Of a stretch of 64,000 bases of DNA, positions 18,412-26,620 are shown piece by piece. Where the stretch lies: the NCBI RefSeq assembly GCF_014762685.1, contig NZ_JABURM010000006.1, forward strand, positions 856,384 to 920,383, given 5' to 3'. The stretch comes from Gracilimonas sp. (lineage in GTDB: Bacteria > Bacteroidota > Rhodothermia > Balneolales > Balneolaceae). A model generated the notes under the pieces. The model did no database searches, had not been told where the DNA came from, and worked only from the letters and a program-made list of their open reading frames with translations. The stretch's first letter is position 1. Each line of letters starts with the position of its first letter. The translations under genes were made by a program, and so were the position numbers.

Positions 18412-18855
18412 ATGGACACTACGATCACCCGGGTAAGTGAGAATGGCGTATGGCAAAAATTACGCGAGAATATTTTTGAAACTGAGGTTTGGCTTCGTTC
18501 TGCCCTAAAAGATTTCCTGGATGAATTCAATGTTACGCAACAGCAATTATCTATTCTCAGGATTCTGAAGGAAGCGAATAATGAACCTATGTCAACTAAG
18601 GAAATTCAGGCTCTGATGATTGACAAAAGTTCTGATACTTCGAGATTGGTAGACCGGTTGATTGAAAAGGATTTAGTCAGAAAGCGTAAAAGTCCTAATG
18701 ACGGTCGTCTTGTGCAGGTATTTATCAAATACGAAGGACTGCGGTTGCTGGCTCAAATTGAAGATCGTATGGATGAACTGGACCGGGAATTTAATTTGCT
18801 CACGGAAGAAGAAGCCGAGCAATTGAATTTATTGCTGGAAAAGAGCAGGTCTTGA
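18412..18855 (+). CDS. MarR-family winged-helix transcriptional regulator
   Basis: 147 residues, normal for the family. The winged helix is clear: NVTQQQLSILRILKEANNEPMSTKEIQALMIDKSSDTSRLVDRLIEKDLVRKRKSPNDGRLVQVFIKYEGLRLL, with recognition helix around residues 65-80 and the wing motif SPNDGRLV carrying the family's conserved Asp-x-Arg. N- and C-terminal helices would form the dimer interface. The ligand is unknown. The immediate downstream gene is a VOC-family protein 44 bp away, a common target type, but that link is an inference. Confidence 0.9.
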   Translation: MDTTITRVSENGVWQKLRENIFETEVWLRSALKDFLDEFNVTQQQLSILRILKEANNEPMSTKEIQALMIDKSSDTSRLVDRLIEKDLVRKRKSPNDGRLVQVFIKYEGLRLLAQIEDRMDELDREFNLLTEEEAEQLNLLLEKSRS

Positions 18856-18899
18856 ATTTGATGCTTCCATCACCTACTATCGGTGAATCAATAAATTAA

Positions 18900-19295
18900 A
18901 TGGGAAGCGAAATAAAGATGAATAATGCACTTAACTGGTTTGAGATTCCGGCAAATGATATAAAGCGTGCCAAAAAATTCTACGAAACCATATTTGCCTT
19001 CGAAATGCCAACATTGGATATTGGGGACGGACTTAAGATGGCGCTCTTCCCGGCCGAAAGCGGAAGTGTAGGCGGCACGCTCATCCAAAACGAAGAGTGG
19101 TATACCCCCAGTGACCATAAAGGGCCCTTGGTCTATTTGAATGCCAACCCTGATTTAGATATTATATTGAATCGGGTGGAAGTAGCCGGCGGAAAAATAA
19201 CCATTCCAAAGCGATTAATTACCGAAGAAAACGGCTATATGGCGGTGATTATTGATAGTGAAGGAAACAGGGTGGCGTTGCATTCGAATGACTAA
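18900..19295 (+). CDS. VOC-family (glyoxalase/bleomycin-resistance-like) protein
   Basis: 131 residues with the fold's typical elements: NALNWFEIPANDIKRAKKFYETIFAFEMP at the start, GGTLIQNEEWYTPSDHKGPLVYLNANPDLD in the middle and GYMAVIIDSEGNRVALHS at the end. Related proteins bind small molecules or metals; several are annotated as glyoxalases without proof. An alternative start at ATG 18918 (MNNALNWFEIP) matches the usual family N-terminus better, so the first six residues may not be translated. The gene converges on the kinase gene at 19304, with 8 bp between the stops. Confidence 0.82.
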   Translation: MGSEIKMNNALNWFEIPANDIKRAKKFYETIFAFEMPTLDIGDGLKMALFPAESGSVGGTLIQNEEWYTPSDHKGPLVYLNANPDLDIILNRVEVAGGKITIPKRLITEENGYMAVIIDSEGNRVALHSND

Positions 19296-19303
19296 ACTAA
19301 TTT

Positions 19304-20065
19304 TCACCTATAAAATTCTTTATTCTGCAACTGCACGGAAGCCGCATAATAAGCAGCGCCCACAATACTGGCATTGTTCAAAAGGCTGGCGGCTTTAAAC
19401 TTGGTTTTGATCTTGATGTATGGAAAAGTTTTACCAGCTTTCTTGGAAAGCTGTCCGCCAAGGATAAAAAGATCGGGATGGAATAACCGTTCGTACTGTT
19501 CAAGGACTAACTGAAGCCGCTTGCCCCAGGTTTTTTTTCGGATACCCTCTTCTTTACGAACCCTGTTGGATGCCCGCTCTTCAATGCTGATGCCTTTAAT
19601 CTCAATTTGGCCAAGTTCGGTATTCGGAACCAGTATTCCGTCAATAAAAAGAGAGGAGCCAATTCCGGTTCCCACCGTCAAAACGATCACGGTTCCGCGT
19701 TGTCCCTGCCCCACCCCGAATTTCATTTCTGCCAGCCCAACGGCATCGGTATCGTTGATTACACTTACGTTACACCCGGAGATTTCGGTAAAGAGATGAT
19801 CGGCATCGGCATCCACCCAGCCCTGATCCATGCGAGTGGTAGAGAGTACGATTCCTTTACTGGTTGCAGCGGGAAAGGCGCACCCAATCGGTCCGTCCCA
19901 ATCAAATTTCTTGACCACCTTATGTAGCTTGGAGATGAGTTTATGAGGGCGGGTATCGTCAATTTTATCCGTTGTTCTTTTTTTGGATACGATTTCACCT
20001 TTTTCAGTATCTACGATAGCCCCTTTGATGCCATAGCTGCCAATATCAATCCCTAATACTTCCAC
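19304..20065 (-). CDS. ppgK: ROK-family kinase, probable polyphosphate-dependent glucokinase
   Basis: 253 residues. The N-terminal phosphate loop GIDIGSYGIKGAIVD is the ROK form seen in polyphosphate glucokinases (usually GIDIGGSGIKGAPVD). Further family marks are PIGCAFPAATSKGIV, the catalytic-Asp segment NDTDAVGLAEMKFGVG, GTVIVLTVGTGIGSSLFIDG, and TELGQIEIKG in place of the cysteine-rich zinc motif of bacterial ROK sugar kinases. PPGK enzymes phosphorylate glucose with polyphosphate and/or ATP. The donor cannot be told from sequence alone, so the symbol is tentative. A palindromic repeat follows upstream, between it and secA. Confidence 0.83.
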   Translation of the reverse strand: MEVLGIDIGSYGIKGAIVDTEKGEIVSKKRTTDKIDDTRPHKLISKLHKVVKKFDWDGPIGCAFPAATSKGIVLSTTRMDQGWVDADADHLFTEISGCNVSVINDTDAVGLAEMKFGVGQGQRGTVIVLTVGTGIGSSLFIDGILVPNTELGQIEIKGISIEERASNRVRKEEGIRKKTWGKRLQLVLEQYERLFHPDLFILGGQLSKKAGKTFPYIKIKTKFKAASLLNNASIVGAAYYAASVQLQNKEFYR

Positions 20066-20123
20066 GCGTGTCTTGTTGAGTTAATTCGGGCATAAACATA
20101 GCGAAAAAATTAATAGGTACATA

Positions 20124-20150
20124 GTAGGGACGCAAAATCTTGCATCCCTA
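20124..20150. repeat. REP-like palindrome, copy 1
   Basis: GTAGGGACGCAA-AATC-TTGCATCCCTA: 11-bp arms (20125-20135, 20140-20150) with one G-T wobble and a 4-nt loop. It belongs with the copies at 31210 and 42626 and lies between ppgK and secA. Confidence 0.7.
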
Positions 20151-20168
20151 ATATGTTACGAATAGCGA

Positions 20169-23100
20169 TTATTTCTCAACCAAGACCCAACCCTCTTCGT
20201 CGATCATGCGTTTGGCGTATTTCCACTTCACTTCTTTATTTTCACCGGTGTTCATATTCTGAACAGTGACATAATCATTTCGTCCGGGTTCATCCGCTAC
20301 TTCCACAGGTTGTCGTTTGGCATTTCCGCCTTGCGGTTTCTGCCCGTCTTGCTGTGGAGCCGGAGCTTTGAGCCCCATTCCGGTAGAATCGGCGTGTTGG
20401 GTTTCCATGGCAGAAGTATCGAAGCGCGATTTCTGTTTTTGTGCTTTTTGCAATTTGGAGTCCTCGGCCTGTACTTCAGGGATGGCCTTCCAGATCAGTG
20501 AAATAGCTTCCTGATTGATATCATCGAGCAACATTTTAAACATATCAAAAGCTTCTCGCTTGTATTCCAGGAGGGGGTCTTTTTGAGCGAATGATCGAAG
20601 TCCGATTCCCTCTTTTACGGAATCCAGTTCCCGCAAATGCTCCATCCATTTTTGATCGATAATGGATAGTATCGCACTTTTTTCAAGAGCCCGGGCCACT
20701 TCACGGCCTTCGTTTTCAAGGGCTGCTTCCACATCAACCACAATACGCATGCGGCGAATGCCATCGGTAAAGATGACCTGCACTTTATCCGGTCGGTTAT
20801 CTGGGTTGGCTTCATTAATTCGCTTCATTACCTGGTAAAGCGGCTTGGCCATCCGTTCTTCTTTTTTACGGTACGCCTCCAGTGCTTTGTCGATGATATG
20901 ATCTGCAAGATCACGCTCGTTCATGTTGAACCAGGTTTCTTTGTCAAACTCTACATCTACCGCGAGATGGCGCAGGATGTTTTCGTGAAGGCCTTCATAA
21001 TCTCCGGCGGCCACATGTTCCTGAACCAGCGATTCGACCAGATCATCAAGCATATCCATAATGTCCGTTCGCAGCTGATCTCCGGAGAGGGCATGCTTTC
21101 TGCGGGCATAAATTACGTTACGCTGGTTGTTGAGTACATCATCATATTCCAGCTGTCGCTTACGGATGCTGAAGTTATTTTGCTCCACTTTGCTCTGAGC
21201 TCTTTCCAGTGATTTGGTAATCCACGGATGAGTGATAACCTCGCCTTCTTCAAAGCTGAGTTTGTCCATTACATTGGCCACGCGATCCGACATAAACATT
21301 GCCATCAGATCATCTTCAAGTGAAACATAGAATTGAGTTTCACCGGGATCACCTTGTCGGCCGGCACGACCACGAAGCTGTAAGTCAATACGGCGCGATT
21401 CGTGACGTTCGGTACCTAAAATTGCAAGTCCGCCTTTTTCCTTAACGCCTTTTGCCAGTTTAATATCCGTACCGCGACCGGCCATGTTGGTAGCAACGGT
21501 TACAGCGCCAATTTCACCGGCTTGCTTCACAATTTCACTTTCACGGGCATGCTGTTTGGCGTTCAGCACATTATGGGGAATGCCGGCTCGCTGCAGCATA
21601 CGGCTCATGGTTTCGGATACATCTACACTTGTTGTACCTACCAACACCGGCTGACCTTTATCATGATATTCCTGAATCTTTTCGATGGCCGCGTTGAATT
21701 TCTCTCGCTTGGTTTTGAAAACAAGATCTTCTTTATCATCCCGTGCAATGGGTTTATTGGTTGGGATGACCACGACGTCCAGTTCATAAATCTCGTTGAA
21801 TTCACCCTCTTCCGTCTCAGCGGTACCGGTCATACCGGCCAGCTTGTTATACATGCGGAAGTAGTTCTGAAGGGTAATAGTAGCATAAGTTTGGGTAGAG
21901 GCTTCCACTTTGACTTCTTCTTTAGCCTCAATAGCTTGGTGCAATCCATCGGAATAACGCCGGCCGGAAAGCACCCGCCCGGTATGCTCATCTACAATAT
22001 TGACTTTACCGTCCTGAACGATGTATTCTTCTTCTCGTTCAAAATTTGTGTATGCCTTCAGTAACTGATTAACGGTATGTATACGGTCTCCGCGTTCTGC
22101 AAATTTGCGATGCAGTTCGTTGAATCTGCGTTCACGTTCCTGGCGGATTTCCTGTTTGGTTTCATCTATTTTCCTCTCTTTATAATCGTCGCTGAACTCG
22201 TCATTATTTTCAATCTCCTCTATTTTCTCTTTCTGAAGTTCTTCAATCTCCTTCTCTATAACGGCGGTTTCTTCTCCTAAATCCGGGATGATGAAAAAGT
22301 CTTCGTCCTCTCCTTTTTTGGTGATGAACTCCCGTCCCTGTTCGGTCATTTCGATGGAATTCATCTTCGGGTCTACCGCGTAGTAGAGAAACTCATCCAC
22401 TACCGGCATATTTTTGGCGTTATCTTGCAGGTAAAATGATTCAGTGCGTTGAATTAATTTTTGAATCTTTGGGTCCTGCTGAAGTTTTCTGAGTTGTGAA
22501 TTTTTTGGAAAACCTCTAACGGCACGGAAAAGGGCAAGCCCGGCTTTTTCTTCCTCTCCTTCATCCAGTAATTTCTTTCCTTCTGAAACCAGGTTAGCGA
22601 CTAATTTTTTTTGAGCCTGAACCAAAGCTTCAACACGGGGCTTCATTTCCACATATTTGTCGGATTGATTGCCTTGCGGCACAGGGCCTGAAATAATAAG
22701 TGGAGTACGAGCTTCATCAATAAGGATAGAATCCACCTCATCAATAATAGTATAATGGTGGTCGCGCTGTACGAGCTGTTCTTGCTCAATCACCATATTA
22801 TCACGGAGGTAATCGAAACCAAATTCGTTATTGGTACCATAGGTGATGTCGGCTTTATAGGCTTTTCGACGCTGTTCAGTACTGGGCTGATAGCGGTCTA
22901 CGCAATCAACATGGAGTCCATGGAAGTTAAAAATCGGCTCATTCCATTCAGCATCACGCATGGCCAGATAATTGTTTACGGTAATGATGTGCACGCCTTT
23001 TCCGGCTAGGGCATTCAGGTAAGCCGGGAAAATGGCCACGAGTGTTTTACCTTCACCGGTTTTCATTTCTGCGATTCTTCCCTGGTGCAATACAATAGCC

Positions 23101-23552
23101 CCGATCAGCTGCACGTCATAAGGGATCATTTCCCAAGTAGTCTCATTTCCGCCCACTTTCCACGACTTCCCGACAAATCGACGGCAAGTATCTTTAAGAA
23201 CGGCAAAAGCTTCAGGCAAAATGTCATCCAAGACATCTTCAATGATATCCAGCTCTCGTTGTTCAAGTTCATCGAGATATTCTGCCATTTCCCGGTGTTC
23301 GCCCGGAGAAAGAGTTTCTATATCATCTAATTGTTTCTTGATCTCTTGAATTTCAGCAACTGTTTCAGCTGTGGCATCTTTGATTTTTTGCTTGAACTCC
23401 TCAGTCTTGGCTTTCAGCTCGTCATCGCTAAGCTGCTTCATTTCCTCTTCGTAGCTCTTTATTTCATCTACGATAGGCTGAATTTTTTTAATGTCTTTTT
23501 CACTTTTGGAACCAAAGACTTTGGTAATAATCTGACCAATTTTATCTAACAT
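20169..23552 (-). CDS. secA: Preprotein translocase ATPase SecA, enlarged form
   Basis: The motor that drives unfolded preproteins through SecYEG. At 1127 residues it is about 225 longer than E. coli SecA. Walker A MKTGEGKT lies at 163-170, Walker B in the segment with IIDEVDSILIDEARTPLIISGP, and the second nucleotide-binding domain contains VATNMAGRGTDIKL and RGRAGRQGDPG. The extra length sits in the N-terminal region (about 55-120) and in the preprotein-crosslinking domain, where a long charged stretch (EKEIEELQKEKIEEIENN and following) looks coiled-coil. The C-terminus lacks the CxCxSGxxxxxCH zinc/SecB tail and instead ends in a short VTVQNMNTGENKEVKWKYAKRM segment. This architecture is known in Bacteroidota. 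Confidence 0.96.
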   Translation of the reverse strand: MLDKIGQIITKVFGSKSEKDIKKIQPIVDEIKSYEEEMKQLSDDELKAKTEEFKQKIKDATAETVAEIQEIKKQLDDIETLSPGEHREMAEYLDELEQRELDIIEDVLDDILPEAFAVLKDTCRRFVGKSWKVGGNETTWEMIPYDVQLIGAIVLHQGRIAEMKTGEGKTLVAIFPAYLNALAGKGVHIITVNNYLAMRDAEWNEPIFNFHGLHVDCVDRYQPSTEQRRKAYKADITYGTNNEFGFDYLRDNMVIEQEQLVQRDHHYTIIDEVDSILIDEARTPLIISGPVPQGNQSDKYVEMKPRVEALVQAQKKLVANLVSEGKKLLDEGEEEKAGLALFRAVRGFPKNSQLRKLQQDPKIQKLIQRTESFYLQDNAKNMPVVDEFLYYAVDPKMNSIEMTEQGREFITKKGEDEDFFIIPDLGEETAVIEKEIEELQKEKIEEIENNDEFSDDYKERKIDETKQEIRQERERRFNELHRKFAERGDRIHTVNQLLKAYTNFEREEEYIVQDGKVNIVDEHTGRVLSGRRYSDGLHQAIEAKEEVKVEASTQTYATITLQNYFRMYNKLAGMTGTAETEEGEFNEIYELDVVVIPTNKPIARDDKEDLVFKTKREKFNAAIEKIQEYHDKGQPVLVGTTSVDVSETMSRMLQRAGIPHNVLNAKQHARESEIVKQAGEIGAVTVATNMAGRGTDIKLAKGVKEKGGLAILGTERHESRRIDLQLRGRAGRQGDPGETQFYVSLEDDLMAMFMSDRVANVMDKLSFEEGEVITHPWITKSLERAQSKVEQNNFSIRKRQLEYDDVLNNQRNVIYARRKHALSGDQLRTDIMDMLDDLVESLVQEHVAAGDYEGLHENILRHLAVDVEFDKETWFNMNERDLADHIIDKALEAYRKKEERMAKPLYQVMKRINEANPDNRPDKVQVIFTDGIRRMRIVVDVEAALENEGREVARALEKSAILSIIDQKWMEHLRELDSVKEGIGLRSFAQKDPLLEYKREAFDMFKMLLDDINQEAISLIWKAIPEVQAEDSKLQKAQKQKSRFDTSAMETQHADSTGMGLKAPAPQQDGQKPQGGNAKRQPVEVADEPGRNDYVTVQNMNTGENKEVKWKYAKRMIDEEGWVLVEK

Positions 23553-23921
23553 AATAGAATATTCGTGCTCTGATAATTTTTTTTCTGAATACAGAAGTTA
23601 ACCTTATAAACAGGGCGGTTCAACTGTTTGCACGTTAATGATTACAAATATCTTGCCAGAATTAAAATTGGCAGTAATTTTTAGGTGAATTAGGGGGGCA
23701 ACAGGATTTTAATTTAATTAATTGTAAAAGATCAGATTTGATAGAAGTTAAACTCCGAAACCGCTTCCGTGTAAAATTTAATTATCTATAAAACTATTTA
23801 CTCATTAATTATTTAGGTTAATAAAATATTTAATCATTTTAATTTTATTAAATATGTTGTACGAATTAAAATTAATAGGTAGATTCAATGTTCACTCACT
23901 CATTGAATTAACGTATTTATT
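23553..23921. other. AT-rich intergenic region between secA and the CBM48 gene
   Basis: 369 bp without a plausible gene. It must hold the divergent promoters of secA and the CBM48 protein. The only structure seen is ATATTTAAT (23826-23834) with ATTAAATAT (23847-23855), a 9-bp dyad with a 12-nt loop in very AT-rich sequence that could be chance. No tRNA-like or riboswitch-like fold was recognised. Confidence 0.5.
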
Positions 23922-24221
23922 ATGATTACCAAAGAATTCACACCAAAACGAACGGTTTGCAAAGCCATGTTGGCTCTTCCGGAGGAATGGGCAAAAAATG
24001 AAGTATCCGTGGCGGGAGATTTTAACGACTGGGATAAAAATTCCGATCACCTTGAAAAGAAAAAAGGTAAATGGAGTATTACGCTTCGCCTGAAGCCTGA
24101 AAATGAGTATCGCTTTAAATACTTTATTGACGGTGAGCGCTGGCAAAATGATGATGCCGCAGATAAGTATGTGCCCAACGAGTTTGGAACCGAAGATTCT
24201 GTAATTGTCGTTGGCAAATAG
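23922..24221 (+). CDS. Single-domain CBM48 (glycogen-recognition-like) protein
   Basis: 99 residues, almost exactly one carbohydrate-binding module of family 48. The core is visible: KAMLALPEEWAKNEVSVAGDFNDWDKNSDHL, KGKWSITLRLKPENEYRFKYFIDGERWQNDDAADKYVPNEFGTEDSVIVV, where GDFNDW, YRFKYFIDG and W-NDD are the usual sugar-platform and fold positions. There is no signal peptide, so it is cytoplasmic. In other proteins this module is attached to glycogen-branching enzymes, pullulanases or AMPK-beta; here it stands alone. Small free forms are common in the phylum, role unknown. Confidence 0.88.
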   Translation: MITKEFTPKRTVCKAMLALPEEWAKNEVSVAGDFNDWDKNSDHLEKKKGKWSITLRLKPENEYRFKYFIDGERWQNDDAADKYVPNEFGTEDSVIVVGK

Positions 24222-24312
24222 TGATGCTCTTAATTTAATTTGGGGAACATTCAGGTGATTGTTTTACTTTTAATATTTTCTAAACAGGTCAGCATTAACT
24301 CAATCATCCATT

Positions 24313-25092
24313 TTGTTTAACACCGAGGTTCTTGAAAAGCATTTAGCTACGTCTTGGTTGGGGCGCAGCGTTTATTTTTTTGAGGAATTACCTTCTACTA
24401 ATTCCTATGCAAAAAGAATAGAGTGTGATTCTTCCTTGCACGGAGCGCTTTTTTTGACCGATTATCAGACAGGGGGGCGGGGGCAATATGATCGAACATG
24501 GAATACAAACCCCGGAGAAAACCTTACTTTCAGTTTAGTTTTTGAACCTAAAAAAGCGGAGAGATTTACGCTCCTGACTCTTGCCTGTGCTTTGGCAGTT
24601 ACAGAAGTAATCAATAAATATTCCGGGTTAAGAGCGATGATAAAATGGCCTAATGATGTCTTACATAACAAAAAGAAGTTGTGCGGTATTTTAACCGAAA
24701 CCCAGTTTACAGGTAATAAGCTGGAGCGGATAGTAGTTGGAATAGGACTTAATGTTAATCAGGTTGAATTTCCCGGCGAATTGCGAGAGGTGGCTACATC
24801 ATTAAGAAGGGAATCATCAAAAAAGTATTCAAGAGAGAAGTTATTGGTTGAGATTCTTCAAAATATAGAATACCGATATAGATTATGGAATCAGTTTAAT
24901 ACAGATTTGGTGAAACAGATTAATCATAAAATGATTGGATACGGAGAGTGGACCAACCTGCTGTTAAATGAAGAGAAACTTGAAGGGCAGTACAAATTTT
25001 TAGGGGTAAATGAATCCGGAGAGTTGGTTGCAGTGAACAGAGAGTTGGATATCAAAACCTTTTCTTATGAGCAGGTGAGAGTTCAATGTTGA
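24313..25092 (+). CDS. birA: Biotin--[acetyl-CoA-carboxylase] ligase (monofunctional)
   Basis: Attaches biotin to the biotin carboxyl carrier protein via biotinyl-AMP. 259 residues. The catalytic domain shows VYFFEELPSTNSYAKR, the biotinyl-AMP loop GGRGQYDRTWNTNPGENLTFSLVF, and MIKWPNDVLHNKKKLCGILTE, then VVGIGLNVNQ. The C-terminal SH3-like domain follows. There is no N-terminal helix-turn-helix, so it should not be a repressor like E. coli BirA. No ATG is available near the start: the frame begins at TTG 24313, with an ATT codon directly before it, so the initiation codon is non-ATG. Confidence 0.92.
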   Translation: MFNTEVLEKHLATSWLGRSVYFFEELPSTNSYAKRIECDSSLHGALFLTDYQTGGRGQYDRTWNTNPGENLTFSLVFEPKKAERFTLLTLACALAVTEVINKYSGLRAMIKWPNDVLHNKKKLCGILTETQFTGNKLERIVVGIGLNVNQVEFPGELREVATSLRRESSKKYSREKLLVEILQNIEYRYRLWNQFNTDLVKQINHKMIGYGEWTNLLLNEEKLEGQYKFLGVNESGELVAVNRELDIKTFSYEQVRVQC

Positions 25093-25123
25093 AATCAGAT
25101 CTTATTTTTTGGGACAATAAAAA

Positions 25124-25151
25124 AGCCCGCTTGATTAAGCTCAAACGGGCT
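25124..25151 (-). terminator. Terminator after the serine-palmitoyltransferase-like gene
   Basis: AGCCCG-C-TTGA (25124-25134) pairs with TCAA-A-CGGGCT (25141-25151), interrupted by one mismatch. On the minus strand it is followed by six T residues, fitting the gene at 25177-26403. Confidence 0.75.
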
Positions 25152-25176
25152 GAATATTCTAAAGGTGCGTATTTGG

Positions 25177-26403
25177 TTACGCACTCAATTTGGAGGCAGC
25201 TTCAAATACAAACTCCTTAATGGCAGCAAATGCTTTTAGGGTTTGTTCGATGTGTGCATCGGTGTGGGCTGCGGTTGGAATGAGGCGAATCAGTACCGTT
25301 CCTTTTGGTACAACCGGGTAGGCTACTCCACTCACGAATACACCGTGTTCCTCACGCAACTTGCGCATAATGTCTTGGCAAAGATCGGTGCTTCCTTGTG
25401 TAAGAACAGGGGTAACCGGACTTTCAGAAGGTAATACGGTATATCCGATTTCACGGAGGCCTTCACGCAGTTTCAAGGTGTTACTCCAAAGTTTCTCTCT
25501 CCATTCAGGATGCTGACGAATCATTTTTAAACGTTCGCGGGCTGTTACGACCATAGGAAGCGGCAGTGACTTAGCAAAAACCTGACTTCTGGAGTTAGCC
25601 TTTAAAAACTCAATGACTCTTGGTTCGGATGCTACAAAAGCGCCGATAAGAGCTACCGCTTTGGCAAAAGTGCCGAAATAAATATCAATTCCATCCTGAA
25701 CGCCAAGATGCGTTCCGGCGCCCGAGCCATCATCGGCCATAGTGCCAAAACCGTGGGCATCATCTACCAACAGTCGAAACGGAACTTCTTTTTTCAGTTC
25801 AATAATTTCTTTGAGAATCCCCAAATCACCGGTCATTCCGAAAACTCCTTCGGTTACTACCAGGATGGAGGAATTTTCTTTGCGCTTCTTATCTGCACGA
25901 TAAAGCTGTTTTTTGAAGCTTTCAATATCATTATGCTTGAAAACAGATTTATCGGCCATGGAAAGTTGCTTTCCATCTACAATGCAAGCGTGACTCAGCT
26001 CATCGTAAATCAGGAAGTCGTTACGGTCAACCAAGGCATGAATGGTACTCATAATTCCCTGGTATCCGTAGTTAAGAAGCTGGGCAGATTCCTTATGGAC
26101 AAATTCAGCCAGTTCTTCTTCCAGTTTTTCGTGCTCAGTAGAATTACCGGTCATTAGCCGCGCACCCATGGGAGCGCTGAGGCTATATTTTTCAGTTGCG
26201 GCAGTATCTACTTTTTTGATTTCCGGATTGCTGCCAACACCAAGGTAGTCGTTGATGCTCCATACGACCATATCTTTACCGTTGAACTTCATTTCCGGGC
26301 CTAAAGGACCTTCTAATTTTGGAAAAGTGTAGTATCCGTATCCTTCAGATGTGAATGGGCCAAGGGGACTTGGTCGGCCTTCAAGCTTATCGAATAAATC
26401 CAT
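25177..26403 (-). CDS. Alpha-oxoamine synthase family enzyme, serine palmitoyltransferase-like
   Basis: A PLP enzyme of 408 residues that condenses an amino acid with an acyl-CoA. The cofactor lysine is Lys248 in FGTFAKAVALIGAF, and the PLP-nitrogen aspartate lies in LLVDDAHGFG (DDAH at 214-217). GNSTEHEKLEEELAEF and LIYDELSHACIVDG are further family marks. VDDAHGFGT...GAGTHLGVQDGIDIYFGTFAK closely resembles, from memory, the Bacteroides serine palmitoyltransferase that begins sphingolipid synthesis. AONS (biotin) and KBL (threonine catabolism) differ in this region. Sphingolipids are common in Bacteroidota; their presence in this organism is inferred. No lipid genes adjoin it. An alternative is another acyl-CoA/amino-acid pairing. 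Confidence 0.8.
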   Translation of the reverse strand: MDLFDKLEGRPSPLGPFTSEGYGYYTFPKLEGPLGPEMKFNGKDMVVWSINDYLGVGSNPEIKKVDTAATEKYSLSAPMGARLMTGNSTEHEKLEEELAEFVHKESAQLLNYGYQGIMSTIHALVDRNDFLIYDELSHACIVDGKQLSMADKSVFKHNDIESFKKQLYRADKKRKENSSILVVTEGVFGMTGDLGILKEIIELKKEVPFRLLVDDAHGFGTMADDGSGAGTHLGVQDGIDIYFGTFAKAVALIGAFVASEPRVIEFLKANSRSQVFAKSLPLPMVVTARERLKMIRQHPEWREKLWSNTLKLREGLREIGYTVLPSESPVTPVLTQGSTDLCQDIMRKLREEHGVFVSGVAYPVVPKGTVLIRLIPTAAHTDAHIEQTLKAFAAIKEFVFEAASKLSA

Positions 26404-26620
26404 AAAATTTGCGCTGTGATTATCGCTTACATAATTGAGATTAGGCAGGGCGATAGAGCCCTCTTAAAAACGTGCTTAAGGTACACAAATATAGCCTCAT
26501 CTCAAAAGTTATGAGCTTGGTTGAACGATACTTATTGTCGGGCTAATATCGTTAATTTTACCTTTTTGATAATATTGAATTTGATAGGTTAGAGTTGCTT
26601 TACCGTAAAAATTAAAACAG

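Noticed and set aside
21522-22064. 180-codon plus-strand frame within secA
   Set aside because: Antisense shadow of the conserved SecA sequence, with a composition (many F, H, I) unlike a real protein.
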